DNA of 64,000 bases, taken from the NCBI GenBank assembly GCA_963576785.1, contig OY756142.1, positions 2,046,001 through 2,110,000 of the forward strand, given 5' to 3'. Each line of letters begins with the position of its first letter. The stretch's first letter is position 1. Shown here piece after piece: positions 25,013 through 34,969 of the stretch. A program made the translations under genes and the position numbers. The notes beneath the pieces were generated by a model. That model was given only the letters and a program-made list of their open reading frames with translations, did not search any database and was not told where the DNA came from. Origin of the DNA: Chlorophyllum brunneum. Taxonomy: Eukaryota; Basidiomycota; Agaricomycetes; Agaricales; Agaricaceae.

Positions 25013-25924
25013 GAGAGGCACAAGTAGTGCCGTCTAATATTTTATCCGGTGTGGATTCAGTTATTATGCCATTTTTTTGTTCGTTTTGTAAGTTTAATGT
25101 GTTTCCTGTGGCTCGTGGCTTGGGTATAGAATGGTAGACCAAGTTTCAAGTGTAACTTTCTCATCTCTCCTTGGGTGACCAGTACCGCCGGCCGTGGGTT
25201 TTCAAGTGCTGCATCTACCGAGTCTCAGTACGGGGTGCTGTCCAGGAGATCAGTGATCCACCCAGTGAAACGAGCTCTCCATTGGATTTTATCCGATATT
25301 CCCACCTCATTACTCCACACCGTTTTTGGTGGCGCTCCTGGTTGGTGTTCAATGTGCGTGAATGCAGACGTCGAGGTCGGCTTCGCTGTACAATCCTTTT
25401 CCGAGCGTGATACAACCGCAAAACGCTCTGAGCCCTTCACATCTCTCTGTATAGCCTCTGTCCTCCTCTGTGTTTACTCCCAAAACGACATTGTGACATA
25501 TCCGAGTGTGTCTTCGAATATGATGAATGTCAAAAGATGTCAAATCCAGCGCTCAGCGCCCAAGCGGGTTTCCTTTGGATCTACCTACGTTTGCTAAATG
25601 CTTGGAACACAAGGATTCCCTTCCAACAAGGCATGTCACTGTCATCGATGCTTTCATTGGCCCTATATTTAATCTGGTGCTTACGCCAGGTCAGTGTAAC
25701 ACACCTTTGGTGTGCTTGGCATTTGAGATGGGCTGTCTTTATCCATCATTCATCGATAATAATCATTAATCATCCATCTTGACACCCAATTACTGCCAAG
25801 AACCACCGACACGGGAAACCCCGCCCGTATGAAACCTATTCTCATCCGCAACCCCGTTCCTCCGGGTTGTATTTAAACACCCGACGTGACTTTTTGCCGT
25901 TGGGTATCCTACGAGCCTCTACCA
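25013..25924. other. Intergenic region opening the gene-poor island
   Basis: About 910 bp downstream of the RGG protein gene. Frames up to 140 codons exist near 25175-25600 but show no recognisable domain, no matching splice pattern and no low-complexity or codon signature like the neighbours. I call nothing here except the core promoter of the following gene. Confidence 0.5.
25870..25877 (+). promoter_or_regulatory. TATA-like element of DUF6533 gene A
   Basis: TATTTAAA 55 bp before the start codon at 25925. The paralog at 30119 has TATTTAA 59 bp before its start, so the element and spacing are shared. Confidence 0.5.
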
Positions 25925-27515
25925 ATGGACCTCCTCGTCGCTGCTGCACGAAGTATCCAACAACGCCGGAAGTCTCAGGTATGCCACTGTCATCACGTTC
26001 GGAACACGTCCCTGGCGTAACTCAAGCCTAGTCCCACAGTATTTCAGTGGTATTACTCGCCCTCCTGATGTCACTCACCATTTAATGATACTACGATTCT
26101 CGATTAGGCGGCGCGTTGGCAACCTATGTGCGTGACCAGTTTTCTTCGCGCTCAACCCCACAAACTGTTTCATTTTCAGATTTACGATTATTCTCTGACT
26201 CTTGATCGGGAGGTCGAGTTTGTCTGGAAATCGAGATGGACCCTCATCAAGATAGTATATCTTGTAAACCGATACCTCATCGTGGCGAGTATCATTGTAC
26301 AGCAATTTCGCAAGTATCTTCTTACTATTCACCATAGGACCTTGCACTGATTCCGAATGATAGTCTTAGGCACCACCAACGAGAGCTGGGCTCTGAGCTG
26401 TGAAGGGCTAATTCAAGTATTTATTTGTGAGCAAACGCCATGACCGATTATCACGAGTTTGAATCATTGAACACCCTGTCCAGTACTGACAACGTTTGGG
26501 ACACTTCTCTCCGAATGTATGGTTCCTTGTTTTCGAAAGGCAACACGTCCTGACGATCTTTCGCGTGTGCATAGTAATGCTATGTAGACGCCTTTGGATC
26601 ATGTGGAACCATAACAAAATAGTGATTGTGGTAACAATCGGTATATTTCTGGGAATCACAACCTACTATGTTTTCGAGTCCGAAAGGACGTTTAAATCAA
26701 ATAATCGTGAATGTTACCCCTCCCTCCCCCACAGTTCTCTGATACTAACGATTTCCACCTAGCGGACTCTGATTTACCTGGCATCGCTCACTTCACAAAA
26801 GGATGTGTCTTGGGCGTCCAGCAACAGCATGCATATATCACTCCCATTATCCTTGTGTCCTCCGATGTCGGTGAGTCCATCCGTAAGACCTGAGTTGACA
26901 ACAATTAAGCCCCGTATCGCAGCGAAGGTCATACTTGCGTTGATTCCAACGCTTCGAATCTGTGAGACCCGGATTTGACTTACGGTGGGTTTATACTGAT
27001 TGACTAATGCATGGATCGTGAAAAGATGAATCGGAGCCCATCTTCCGAAGTAGTCTCATGAATGAAGTATATCGTGAAGGTAGGGTCGTGAACTAATCCT
27101 ATTCAATGCGATTACATGTGTCTTACTCCCAGTACAGGAGTCTCGTTCTATGTCTATCTTTGTGGTAAGGACTACACTCCCACCGAACAAGCGCTTTCAG
27201 CTAATACCTCTACAAGTATATTCGGGCGTCGAGTTAGCCCTAGTTCTCCGATCTGTAAGATATTTTGTCAGCGTGGTTCACGATCACTAATTTCGTTGGC
27301 TTCCTCAGGCAAACAACGCGATAACGGCAGTACCGTGAGTAGACTATATTAGCATACTCCCAAGGGGATTTGGACTAATATTTTCCTTTAGGGTATTCGT
27401 TGTAATACGAGTTATTCTCTCATCACGCATGGTCCTTCACACTCGCCAGTTATATGCACACGAACTACACCTGTCACACATTATAGGCTCTACAATTCGG
27501 TCGACGTATATGTGA
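25925..27515 (+). CDS. DUF6533 multipass membrane protein, paralog A
   Basis: Fourteen exons: 25925-25978, 26040-26049, 26108-26127, 26180-26309, 26364-26426, 26484-26516, 26575-26706, 26763-26870, 26923-26961, 27026-27079, 27138-27164, 27217-27254, 27309-27334, 27392-27515; 285 residues. The DUF6533 signature is IYDYSLTLDREVEFVWKS followed by VNRYL. Hydrophobic stretches (KIVIVVTIGIFLGITTYYV, AYITPIILVSS, VILALIPTL, GVSFYVYLC, PVFVVIRVIL) suggest about seven membrane helices. The function of the family is unknown; it is expanded in Agaricomycetes. Exon 2 is 10 nt and exon 3 is 20 nt. Intron 4 (26310-26363) has a GC donor. Every exon length equals that of paralog B except exon 8 (one codon longer). 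The stop follows TYM in both. Confidence 0.85.
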
Positions 27516-28112
27516 CCCTGGATAGTCAAGGCTTGCCCAACCCTGAGTTTCTTTCATCGCCAGCTCCTGAGACTGTTAGCCAGAGCTCTACACCAGGTAA
27601 CTCTTGTTCTAAATCCTACCACCAGGGAGTATCAAGTTTATGAAGATATGTTATCCAAGCAAGCCATCCGAGGCTCAGTCGAATGACTGCTAACTCACCT
27701 CATCACCGTCTCAGACTACCTCAGGGGTAAACAATATATTGCAATCTGCATCGTCTTGCTACTTTCCTCTTGACCCAACCCGAGCATGCAGATCTCATCA
27801 GATCCACCAAGCTGGATGCTTCTGTGTTCAGAACAAACCCGAACTGTGATGACCTGGAAGGTGTACGAGGGCGCATTTGAGTCGAACAGGCGTAATTTGG
27901 CTCTGAGGGATCACATCCTTTTTAGTTGCCTTCTGGGAAGCCCCCTTCCCCCTTTTCCTCACCCAGCCAAAGGCTTTGTCTTGAAAATATACGATAACCA
28001 TGCGTGGCTAGATCTCCCCGTTCCTGATAGTGGCATGGCGGTTGAATTCACTCCTTCCGGTGACGAGACTTTACGAGGGAACGTTATGCTCACGTTAATC
28101 CCAGCATACTAA
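27516..28112. other. Region with uncertain ORF, possible gene remnant
   Basis: An open frame at 27786-28112 (108 codons, ending GNVMLTLIPAY) has near-normal CpG content and codon-like texture but matches no family I know. A second open stretch overlaps the last exon of DUF6533 gene A in another frame and runs on to about 27597. Either could be part of a decayed or unrecognised spliced gene; I cannot support a product. Confidence 0.3.
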
Positions 28113-28416
28113 ATCTGCAAAGGTTTTCCCCCTCCACCTGAACCGTGGTCTATCACTCAGGATAATTCGAGACTTAAAACTCTGATAGAGTCTTGTGAAT
28201 GAGGTGTACTGTGAAGATGTGCACTGGCAAAGGACATGTCAGCACCCATGACCTCTTCTCATCCTCCTGCAGGTGTTTTATCTTACATTTACTCCATTGG
28301 TAAAGGTTCAATAACCATACTCCCAGTTGTTCATTTTGTGAGGTGCATCACTAACTACTGACTTATTTTCAACTGGTATCTCCTGGTGTAGAATGTGACA
28401 CTGATTGTACTGTGAG

Positions 28417-28440
28417 AATATTTTTTTTAAGAAAAATATT
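28417..28440. repeat. AT-rich inverted repeat
   Basis: The arms AATATTTTT and AAAAATATT form a perfect short palindrome with a 6-nt loop at the left edge of the putative insertion. Confidence 0.7.
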
Positions 28441-28843
28441 GGGCTGAGAGTGCCATTTAAGATAAGTGAGCAGAAAACAGCATTTTATATGATGTACAAG
28501 TGATGATGTTGAATAAGAAATAAGTTGTGCAAAAGGTTCATGGAAGTGGAGTATTGGAGTCTTGGAAAGTGGGACATCCAAATTTACCAGGGTGTGAGCC
28601 TGACAGGGGGATGATGACAAGTTGCCTGGATATGTCCCATAGAAGGGTCACTGCACAACTCATTATCTCTATGTACTTGTCGGGGGGGTTTGATGGGTGG
28701 GAAATTTTATTTGGAATGACACAAGTACAGAGGGCAAAGGATAATATGAGGAAAAGGGGAGTACAAAAGAATGGTAAGATGTTATGCCCAACTTCATCTC
28801 AGGCCTCAACCTTGTGACTTGTCACATTTGCCCAAGAAAACGT

Positions 28844-28861
28844 ACCTGCCAACAGGCAGGT
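28844..28861. repeat. Perfect 7-bp inverted repeat
   Basis: ACCTGCC, a 4-nt AACA loop and GGCAGGT. It lies near the right edge of the CpG-poor segment and may belong to the same element. Confidence 0.75.
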
Positions 28862-28955
28862 CCCTCACATAAAAGAATCCATCACAGCACTCATAGGTCT
28901 TGGCAGGTTATTCGTTGTTCATCGGGCTATTCTTGCGTCCTGCATGTGTGCAAGG

Positions 28956-30118
28956 GAAACGTGTCTGGCGCCAATGGAAGGCTTGGCGAGTCATCTACGT
29001 ACATGCAGCGGCCTGCAAGGCAACGATCCGTCGTGTCATGAGATGTAGGACTGGAATTATATACACTGCATAGCTGGAAGCGGGGAGAGGGAGTCTGAGA
29101 GAGGGACGGACTGCTTTATATTCATGTCGAGGTTTGGGCGTTCGCTAGTAAAAATAGTCACGAGGAAGAATAGCCGGTAGTCCTGGGTCATCCGGTGGAT
29201 AACGCAGTATGTTATTGGTATTTGTGCAAACATCGACGTCCATGTTCACAACCCAAATGTAACGATTTCAACAAAAGACTGGAGAAGTGAATCTAAGAAC
29301 TGACACGACAATGCCTAGGGCTTGCTACATGTCGTGGACAAAATTGTGACACTTACCGGAGGTCGAAAGGGGGCTAGTACTTCACTACGGCGCCGCCCTC
29401 CTCTTCCCCCCTGGTTCAAGGTTTCCTGATAATGCCGTTCGTCCAAATGTCAATGCTTATGCTTAACGACCAACGCTCATCGATCATCGATCATCGTCCA
29501 ACGATATTCGACATTCGATGCCAGCTTTGGATCCAGCTGGGCACGATGATAGAAGGGGTGTAGAAGCGCACCAGCGCCTTATTCACCGCCCCGTGGTTGA
29601 TCGATCATAGATCGAAGACCGGATGCGTAACTAACCCGAGGCTGGAGTCTCCATTTATCTTTTACAGCGCTCACTAGTGGGCGCGCTGCGATGATGGGGG
29701 GGTGTGATTAATTCGTCCATTTCTTCCGCTCCCCAAAGCCTCATGCATCATGCTCTGCATCTAGACTTGCGCTCATGCAGGCGAATTCAAGCCCAGAATG
29801 CCACCGCGTTTGCATGCCCGGTTCGACGCAAAATTCCCCTACGCAACGTGCGCTTGTGGCTTTTATGACCGGGATTATTCTGGTCGTCGATGATCCATGT
29901 CGACCTGTCCCTCTGGCACTGTCAATAGCTTACCAGCACACAAGGCTTCTCCTCCGAACTTGCCTCGGGTCTTTCTAGTATTGCTAATAAACTTCCTGAC
30001 GGAGAATGAATCGCCATGAGATCAGGCTATTTATGAACACGGAGCTGCAGCCTGCAATGTATTTAACACGCGGCCTCCACCCTTCCCCCGTTTTACATCC
30101 TCTAAGTCCCCCTTCTCC
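28956..30118. other. Intergenic region upstream of DUF6533 gene B
   Basis: About 1.16 kb with normal CpG frequency and no supported gene. Around 29477-29500 short direct repeats of ATCGATC/ATCATCG occur, and GATCGATC-like words recur near 29598. Nothing here resembles a known element or RNA. The core promoter of gene B lies at the right end. Confidence 0.5.
30060..30066 (+). promoter_or_regulatory. TATA-like element of DUF6533 gene B
   Basis: TATTTAA 59 bp before the start codon at 30119, matching the position and sequence of the element before paralog A. Confidence 0.5.
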
Positions 30119-31663
30119 ATGGATTTGGCGGCATTTGTTGTCCAGGGTCTTCAGCAACTTCAGAGGTCTCAAGTGAGCCGTCCAGCCATACTTCCGAGTG
30201 CATTACAAAAGGCATCTCATTTTATTGATATCAATAGTACTTTAGTGGTAGGCGTTGTTTCACCAGTGCCGGCGCTTGACATCTGATGATTGATAAACAG
30301 CTTCTGCACTTATAATATATGTTTGTTAATCTTTCACTTGCCTACATTATAGCTCAACACACTACAGGTTTATGAATACCTGGTGACATTTGACCAGGAA
30401 CTTGAACTTGTCTGGAAGTCAAAATGGACTCTAGTCAAGATATTCTTTCTTGTGAATCGTTACCTCGCCGTACCAAACATTGCCGTGCAGCAGTTTCGCA
30501 AGTACCACGTCCTCACTCAGACAGTGTCTCGTACTGACCACAATTAGTCCTAGGCACGACCAGGGAAGGTCAAAAGCTGAGCTGCGAAGGACTTGTTCAA
30601 GCCTTCATATGTTAGTTAATGTTGAAGTCATTTCTCCGTTTCCACGTCGCTGAAGTCCTCTGATAGTCTTGACAACAATCGCGACTTTTCTCTCTGAGTG
30701 TATGTGCATAACCCTCGGAAACTGCCCCGGCTGCTACTTACCATGCTCCGCTTCTAGCGATACTTTGTATACGCCTCTACCTCATGTGGGGTAAGGACAA
30801 GAAAATCATTATAGGACTCGTGGCCATGTTCGTGGGGGTTTCAACCTATTATATTACTCTATCCGAGATGACCCTCAAGCTAGTCAAACGTGATTTGATA
30901 TCCTTCGTGCCGCTGTTTCGAAACTAACACTCACGACTAGTCGACCCTGGTTCCCCGATCGCCCATTTGCTCAGAGGATGTGTCCTAGACGTACGCGCAC
31001 AGCACGCATATATCCTTTTCATCGTCCTCATATCTTCTGACGCTCGTGAGTTGTTATCGCACTGTATTTTACGCACTAATAGGTTTTCCCAGTCAAACTT
31101 ACGCTTGCTCTAATACCAACGTTTCGAATTTGTAGGGGATTCCATCTTATTCCGCTGCTCGTTTCACTGATCAGCCTACTTGGGTCTACAAAGACAAGTC
31201 GGAGCCCATCTTTCGGAGCAGTCTCATGGCTGACATATACCGTGAAGGTGAGAGCCCACTGTTGTCACGACCTATATCTAACTTGCTGCAGGTGTTCTAT
31301 TTTATGTTTACCTCTGTGGTGAGGTCTATACATCGCAGGCTATGTCCTCATGACCAACGACTTGGGCAGTCTATACAGTTACCCAATTAATCTTAACCGT
31401 TCAATCTGTAAGCCGGTTGCTAACAGCCTTTTATGCTCCACTGATCTGACTGACCCTCCAGGCGCACAACGCAGTAGCAATGGTCCCGTAAGGTTGATGT
31501 CTTAGCTGAACCACCAGTTTGACTTACTTTTGTATTCAGCCTCTTCATTGTCATACGAGTTGTGCTCGCATCACGTATGGTACTTCATATCCGCCAACTA
31601 TATACAGACGAGCTCCGCCTGACGCACTCGACGGGTACTTCGTTTCATACGACATACATGTGA
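30119..31663 (+). CDS. DUF6533 multipass membrane protein, paralog B
   Basis: Fourteen exons: 30119-30172, 30238-30247, 30301-30320, 30368-30497, 30548-30610, 30667-30699, 30758-30889, 30941-31045, 31093-31131, 31194-31247, 31292-31318, 31370-31407, 31462-31487, 31540-31663; 284 residues. The signature VYEYLVTFDQELELVWKS is followed by FFLVNRYL. Hydrophobic segments include IIIGLVAMFVGVSTYYI, AYILFIVLISSDA and LFIVIRVVLA. The pair with the gene at 25925 is a diverged tandem duplication: all intron positions and phases agree, including the 10-nt and 20-nt exons and the GC-AG intron (30498-30547). Codons and introns have diverged considerably, so the duplication is not recent. Function unknown. 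Confidence 0.85.
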
Positions 31664-32040
31664 TCTACGACGATTTTTTCCCACTGATACCTGTGCTCTG
31701 GGACTATTTTTTTTTTGGCTAGAATTATTTTCTTGCGTGTATAGTATTAGATGATTGGCTTTGAGTTGTAGGTCAAAATCTCGCGTTTGTCATCCAGATT
31801 AGTCGGAATGCAACACATACAGTAAGCCAGGCAGGGGATACTTGGTGAATATCGTCTTTGTGTCTTCCTCTTACCTAAAGCCATGTATGAATTACAATAC
31901 ATCCGATTTCTGATACAGACGCGTCTGTGGTGTACATCGTCACGTGAGCACTCTTTGGGTGCACGACGCGTCAGCTTGACCGATTCAGATCAAAGGGACC
32001 GCCTACGCAATCGTCTCCTTCACAACTTGCATTATATACC
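31664..32040. other. Intergenic region
   Basis: About 380 bp between DUF6533 gene B and the proteasome gene. It contains a T9 run near 31710. No ORF, RNA gene or repeat of note; it should hold the proteasome promoter. Confidence 0.5.
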
Positions 32041-33176
32041 ATGGTGGGTGGCCTGAGCCTCTTCTTCCGTTGCCAAAGCTGATCAAGTTATTGGGCACTT
32101 GATGCTTGTGGCGTCGACGTCAATTTAGTTCAGGAATACATACGACTCGGACAATACGGTGTTTTCGCCGCAAGGACGGTTACACCAAGTCGAGTATGCA
32201 TTGGAAGCCGTTAAACAGGGATCCGCTGCTGTTGGACTTAGGTCGAAGACGCATGCGGTCCTGTTGGCTCTCAAGGTCAGCCATGACTTTTCATACGAAC
32301 GAAGTAAACTGATGAGTGCACTTGTAGAGGTCGACAGGAGAGTTGGCATCCTACCAACAAAAGATGTTCCGGATAGATGATCATGTTGGGATTGCGATTG
32401 CTGGACTGACTTCTGACGCTCGTGTTTTGAGGTAGGTTACTGGTCACTCTCCGTTTATATCCCAGGAGGTTCATGTGTGATTCAAAAGCAACTTTATGAG
32501 ACAACAAGCCATGTCGTCCAAGATGCTTTTTAATCGAGCGGTACCCGTGAACCGACTAGTTAGTGCCATTGCCGATAGTGCGTGCATCATTATAGGATTC
32601 CCCGGTCGTGGTTTAACCGTTATTTTAGAGGCCCAGGTAAACACCCAGGAATATGGACGCCGGCCGTATGGCGTCGGGTTCCTCGTTATCGGATATGACG
32701 AGTCCGGTCCACATTTGTACGAATTCTCACCGTCCGGGAACTCCTACGAGTACTTTGCGATGTCGATCGGCGCGAGGAGTCAGAGTGCGAAAACGTATTT
32801 AGAAAAACATTATGAAGAGTTTGCGGATTGTGAGTGTTTAGTTTTCCTCCCCAGTCCTCAGTTGCTCAAACGACTGAATCCTTTAGCATCGCTGGAAGAT
32901 CTGATTCGACATGGTCTGCACGCTCTCAGAGAGACACTACAGCAGGATAAAGAGCTCAACGTGAATAATACGTCCATTGGATTGATTGGGCCGAGGAGTG
33001 AGCATGAGAAGAAGGGGGTGCAGCCGGAAGGTGCATTCAGGATTTTGGAGAATGAGGCCGTTGAGCCGTTCCTGCAGACTATGGTCGCCAAAGGTGTTAC
33101 TTCGGGACCTACTGCGTCCGGCAGTGGTAGTGGTCCAGCTGCGAGTGGAAGTGGGGATGTTCAGATGTCAGGATGA
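32041..33176 (+). CDS. PRE5: 20S proteasome alpha subunit, PSMA1/Pre5 type
   Basis: Alpha-ring subunit alpha6 (yeast Pre5, human PSMA1) of the 20S core. Exons 32041-32043, 32129-32275, 32328-32431, 32489-32577 and 32629-33176 give 296 residues. The N-terminal proteasome alpha signature is [18 protein letters not shown] followed by [19 protein letters not shown]. Further family segments are [49 protein letters not shown] and [20 protein letters not shown]. The first coding exon is only the ATG: the intron begins with the very next base (donor GTGGGT), and the acceptor at 32128 precedes the conserved Phe. The C-terminus has a Gly/Ser-rich tail ending DVQMSG. The subunit type is inferred from the FRN start and SPQGRLHQ. 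Confidence 0.93.
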
Positions 33177-33324
33177 AAAAATGGTTTGATCGATGTATAA
33201 ACATGCTGTGTATTATCTGTCTAGGTCGTCAGTTTTCTCTCCGTAATAACTCTTGAGATGGGTGATTAGATATGAGGTAGAGCGATTAAGTGAGGTGTGG
33301 TTGGCATCTAATGTGATTCTATCG

Positions 33325-34915
33325 CTACTGTCCGGTAGATCCACCAGTCTTGGCGGCCTGGGCAGAACGCAGCTTGAGCTGTCTCCAATATCTCGCTGCG
33401 GCTCCCGGTCGGCGGAGTGTAAGGAGGACGTGGACCATGGCAGTCAGAAGAGCGACACTGCCGGCCTGGTGGGAGGCAGCAAGGGGTACGGGGACCAAAT
33501 ACAACAAGGTGGAAATTCCAAGGAGGACTTGAACATTGGCCATGGCGAATGCAACGGCTGTTGTCATTCGCGTGAGTGGAGGGAGAGCAGCACGCATTTG
33601 GGGAGAGCGGGAACGTAGCCATAGCAGGAGGGTTGATGTATACGTTGTCATTGCCTGGGTGAACTGTGAGTATAGTGAAAGGTTGGTATTTGATGACTCA
33701 CGAGGATGCGATGGTCGAATTGGACAGTGGTTGGGTTTTCAAAGAGGTTGCGCCACCATATATCTGAATTGTCTGGGTTTTTGGCGTAAATTGTTGAGAA
33801 CAGTTCGTCTGGTGGGGGAGCGAGACGGCCACCCATGAGAGGGAACTCGTTGTAGAGTAAGCCTGCGTCAAGACCTGCAACGAAAGCGCCTGTGGACTGC
33901 CATGTCAGAATATTGCTGGTGGGGGGAAGGGCATACTCCGCACCAGACATAGCGGTCAAGAAGACCAAACCAGTTAAGGCCCAGGAGAGGCGTTTGAAGG
34001 TTCTAACCTTGGGGTCAGCCAAGATTTTGGTGAGATTTTCAGACATCTTCTCGACGCCTTCCTTTCCATTGGGAACCAAACCACTCCAAGATTGACCATT
34101 GGCGTACTTGTGATCCTTCACGATGGCTATGCCATTCCAGAACATACCCACATACAATAGGAACGCGGTACCCAGGTGTGCAGCCAGCCTATATTGCGAT
34201 ACGCGGGGGACAGCTCCTGGAGTGGTGAGGAATTCGTCTTGGAGACCGGACTTGACCATGTACCAGCCCAGGGCACCTTGGGCACCGATGAGAAGAGCGA
34301 GGCCGGTGAGGGACCATGTGAGGCGTTTGGGGATGGTACGTTTGTATGCAAAGTAGGCGAGGGGGAAGACGAATGAGAGACCAATAACACGGCCGAGGAA
34401 GCGATGGGACCATTCCCAGAGGAAGATGGATTTGAAGTCGGGGAGGTCGATGGAGTGATTGAGCCTGGATTTCTGTGAATCGGGGGAGCATGTATGGTGA
34501 TGAGGGGATGGACATACATCTTGAATTCGGGTGTGGCCTTGTATTTCCCGAATTCTTGGAGCCACTCGGCATGTGTCAGGGGGGGGACGACACCAGTGAT
34601 GGGACGCCATTCTGTGATACTGAGGCCGGATTCTGTGAGACGCGTGATACCGCCCACGACGATGACGCCGAAAACGAGTGTGGAGGAGAGGAGGAGCCAG
34701 CGGCCTACTGCGGGGGGCGGGAGGAGAGGCGGTCGGGCGGAGGCCAAGTGTTGGGTGGCGGAGGACGAGAACCTGGTCGGCGCACGGGAGAGGACCGGGC
34801 AGAGGGGGGCATTGCGTGCCGGGTGGAGGCCGCATGCCGAGGCGAAGAGACGGGCGGGCGCAAAGAGGGGGCGGGCGGCGGCAGGGAGAGCACGCCGGGA
34901 GAGTGCAGCCAGCAT
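33325..34915 (-). CDS. COX15: Heme A synthase
   Basis: Mitochondrial inner-membrane enzyme converting heme O to heme A for cytochrome c oxidase. Exons 34915-34518, 34464-33702 and 33663-33325 give 499 residues. The start MLAALSRRALPAAARPLF is a mitochondrial targeting sequence. Membrane helices include LLLSSTLVFGVIVVGGITRL, and the family motif TESGLSITEWRPITG follows. The conserved histidines expected to bind heme lie in EWSHRFLGRVIGLS, RLAAHLGTAFLL, TTVQFDHRIL and AASHQAGSVALL. The intron between EFKM and LNHSIDLPDFKSIF was placed at the second possible AG because only that keeps the conserved frame. An in-frame ATG exists further upstream, but it would overlap the divergent BOL3 coding region, so I chose 34915. 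Confidence 0.94.
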
Positions 34916-34969
34916 GGTGGGAGAGGCCAAGAAGTTAACTCTGCCGGGCCACGTCTTTCTCCGTCCGCC
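34916..34969. promoter_or_regulatory. 54-bp bidirectional promoter of COX15 and BOL3
   Basis: Only 54 bp separate the two divergent ATG codons, so the 5' leaders and core promoter elements must overlap each other or the opposite coding sequence. Both products act in mitochondrial cofactor assembly. Confidence 0.6.

Larger units (their letters stand above)
28411..28900. mobile_element. CpG-depleted insertion of unknown identity
   Basis: This ~490-bp segment sits inside the decayed DUF6533 copy, is rich in AG/GT runs and contains almost no CpG. It encodes no transposase or polymerase domain that I can see. Its left edge carries an inverted repeat (28417-28440) and its right part another (28844-28861). 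A non-autonomous element or solo-LTR remnant is the likeliest origin. I could not identify a target-site duplication with confidence. Confidence 0.35.
28113..28955 (+). pseudogene. Decayed third DUF6533 copy, interrupted by an insertion
   Basis: Fragments line up with exons of the intact paralogs. About 28168-28217 resembles exon 10 (DNA similar to the part coding SEPIFRSSLMNEVYRE, with CpG changed to TpG/CpA). 28273-28299 matches exon 11 in length (27 nt), with an AG acceptor before it and a GT donor after. About 28389-28410 resembles exon 12. About 28906-28955 resembles the start of exon 14. Frames are broken by stops and indels. The part between exon-12-like and exon-14-like sequence is replaced by unrelated DNA. 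No 5' exons were found, so only the 3' half remains. The match is by eye; the exon 10, 11 and 14 matches are the stronger ones. Confidence 0.55.

Noticed and set aside
25175..25597. 140-codon frame in the intergenic region
   Set aside because: No domain, no coding texture, no splice pattern like the neighbours.
33681..33838. Frames antisense to COX15 as separate small genes
   Set aside because: COX15 histidine motifs and membrane segments explain this DNA on the minus strand.
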